DNA of 64,000 nt from Paramecium sonneborni (taxonomy: Eukaryota > Ciliophora > Oligohymenophorea > Peniculida > Parameciidae). Where the stretch lies: NCBI GenBank assembly GCA_905182985.1, contig CAJJDN010000009.1, forward strand, positions 379,894 to 443,893, read 5' to 3'. The position numbers and the translations under genes were made by a program. Positions 62,381 to 64,000 of the stretch are shown in pieces; positions within the stretch are counted from its first letter, which is position 1, and each line of letters begins with the position of its first letter. The notes under the pieces were generated by a model. That model did not search any database and was not told the DNA's origin. It saw only the letters and a program-made list of their open reading frames with translations.

Positions 62381-63357
62381 ATGATGATATTTGGAATTCT
62401 AATGTTATTTATTCAAAAAAATTAAGAATAATGTTTGGATCATAACCAATTAGATTTACTATTTCATTTTTAATATTGAATGCCTCTAATTTTACATTAT
62501 TAAGTTTGATTACAAATTCAAGCCTATTACTATTGATTTTATTAAGTTTTATAATATTGACAAATATCTCTTTATTTTAAGTTTTAAGTAGAAATCCTGG
62601 AATAATTCCAAAAAATGTAAAATAAAAATAAATAAAACTAGATTGTTGGTTTTGAATTGAAATATGAATTACTAATAATACCATAGATTACAAAATATTC
62701 ATCTGTTTAAATGGGCTCTGATTATATGATATGGAAAGATAATTTAATTCATTAATTAAAATATTGTGCATTTTGTCATATTTATCGACCACCAAGGAGT
62801 TCTCATTGTTATACATGTGGAAATTGTATCCTAAAATATGATCATCATTGTCCTTGGATAGGATAATGTATAGGATAGAATAATTATAGGTAAAAAAAGA
62901 ATAATTGTTTTAGATAATATATTTAATTATTAATATTTGGAATGTTTGATTAATTATGCATATTTTGTATTTGCACCATAACTTTATATGATCAAATGAT
63001 AATCAAGATAATTCTAATTATATATACAATACCAGTAATTATTCAGTGGTGAAAAATTAGTTATTTTTCTTCATTTTCAGTCTTCAAGTCTTGCATTTAT
63101 ATTTATTAATTACAAGGTAAACATCAAAAGAATACTTCAAATAGCTTTGGAAAACAAAAGCTGGTAATCCATTTAATTTATAATTTTGGAAATATCATCC
63201 ATAGTTTATTGATTTCAATACACAATATATCAGATAGAAAAATTTTGTTTCTCAACTTACATAAATAGATTTAAGTTTAAATATGGATAAAAAACCTTAA
63301 ACATTAAAATAGCCAATAAAACCATACAAAGAAGTTGAATTATAAATTAAAAATTGA
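62353..63357 (+). CDS. Second DHHC-type palmitoyltransferase
   Basis: About 310 residues in four exons (introns 25, 24 and 26 bases). The plan equals the first DHHC gene: short N-terminus, two membrane segments ([10 protein letters not shown]..., [13 protein letters not shown]), [10 protein letters not shown], the cysteine-rich domain with [12 protein letters not shown] and the catalytic YDHHCPW, two more membrane segments, then TSKEYFKQLW and NPFNLQFWKYHP. The first intron follows the IIPKN motif. The start at 62353 was chosen because the first 40 residues align with the other DHHC protein. The 5' end overlaps the start of the opposite HTH gene by 28 bases. Confidence 0.85.
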
Positions 63358-63571
63358 TATTATATATCTAAATGCAATTTTATAAGAAAATTAATATTTT
63401 AAAAAGTAGATCATAAACTAATTAATAAATAAATGTATTATATCTTAAAGTTCCTGCAAATGAAGTATAAATATTGATATAATATATTGATACCTAATAG
63501 AATATATAAGAAAAAGTTATCTAAAAATAAGCAAACCTATAGATTTTTTTTAATAAACTATAAATATTTTT

Positions 63572-64000
63572 TCATTATGGATTAACAATTGTAGTCATAG
63601 TTCTTTTCAAATGTTTTAAGACAGGCCCAACAGAACTTTGATTTGTTTAAGATTATATTTCTTCATTATAATTTTATTAGGATTAAACTTTAAATTCTTT
63701 AAAGTTTTATGTACTTAAGATATCACTAATTCTCCTATATTAATGCAATGATTTTAATTATTTTTAAGGTTGTAAACATATCTAGTTAATTTATTATTTG
63801 ATTTCTTAAAATTAATCTTTCTTTAAATCGTTTTTGAATGTTACTTTCATTTATTATTTGAATGGTTTTTCAGTTATAACATCTTCTTATGCTAACTTTT
63901 AAACTATAACTGGATCTAATTCAATTACTAATAGATCACTCTTAACAAATCCTGAATAATTGTATCCTCCGAAAATGTAAAGTTTAGAGTCAATACAAGA
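63572..64000 (-). CDS. Kelch-repeat protein, 5' part outside the window
   Basis: Only the C-terminal 142 codons are present; the frame runs off the right end. The first visible residues, SKLYIFGGYNYSGF followed by DLLVIELDP, are the end of a kelch repeat (the GG and the later aromatic are typical). After it comes a helical, Gln-rich tail of about 110 residues ending TMTTIVNPQ at TGA 63572-63574. Kelch propellers bind partner proteins; the partner is unknown. Confidence 0.65.

Noticed and set aside
62281..62684. Minus-strand frame starting MVLLVIHIS upstream of the HTH gene
   Set aside because: It is antisense to the first exons of the second DHHC gene, whose IIPKN motif, intron and membrane segments on the plus strand are much stronger.

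Overview
This window reads as macronuclear DNA of a ciliate of the Paramecium type. Three things in the sequence show it. Long reading frames are open only if TAA and TAG are read as glutamine, and every confident gene ends in TGA. The genes are broken by very short introns (about 19-37 bases, mostly 22-29) that nearly all run from GTA to TAG or AAG. The DNA is strongly A+T rich, and genes are packed on both strands with intergenic gaps often below 100 bases. No telomere repeats, rRNA, convincing tRNA, transposons or CRISPR were seen. All gene models were made by hand, so splice sites are proposals.

Layout. 1-2.7 kb: a 1,056-base block present twice, separated by a single N, most likely an unmerged contig overlap; it carries two small genes. 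3.3-7.1 kb: a DHHC palmitoyltransferase and a tandem pair of small secreted cysteine-rich proteins. 8-13.3 kb: a large unknown protein and a divergent protein kinase. 13.5-19.6 kb: TBCC-domain protein, BUD20/ZNF593-type zinc finger, dynein-light-chain-like protein, dolichyl-diphosphatase-like PAP2 enzyme, LYR-motif protein and a C2HC protein. 19.6-23.4 kb: ARM-like protein, SIS-domain (GCKR/MurQ-type) protein and an EF-hand protein. 23.4-25.5 kb: an island of decayed sequence with a casein-kinase-2-like pseudogene. 25.5-30.3 kb: unknown protein, enkurin, an ULK/CaMK-like kinase and a possibly myristoylated protein. 31.2-34.3 kb: a B-family DNA polymerase of delta type with damaged proofreading motifs. 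34.5-43.7 kb: calcyphosin-like protein, N/Q-rich protein, EF-hand protein, SF-assemblin-like protein, PP2C phosphatase, DRC2 and an SNF1/AMPK-type kinase. 43.7-50.6 kb: a broken coiled-coil gene, another kinase, an unknown protein, a protein with a duplicated cysteine-rich module and a small Tim chaperone. 50.8-59.2 kb: two long coiled-coil proteins and a CDC50/LEM3 flippase subunit. 59.4-64 kb: LRR protein, two unknown proteins, a CENP-B-type HTH protein, a second DHHC enzyme and the end of a kelch protein.

Together these are ordinary eukaryotic housekeeping and cilia/cortex genes (enkurin, DRC2, calcyphosin-like, SF-assemblin-like, coiled coils) mixed with signalling genes (four kinases, PP2C, EF-hand proteins). 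The most unusual items are the polymerase that has lost three of four exonuclease carboxylates and its C-terminal second cysteine cluster, the duplicated Cys-rich module protein at 48.5 kb, the CK2-like pseudogene, and two divergent genes at 62.35 kb whose start codons overlap in antisense.
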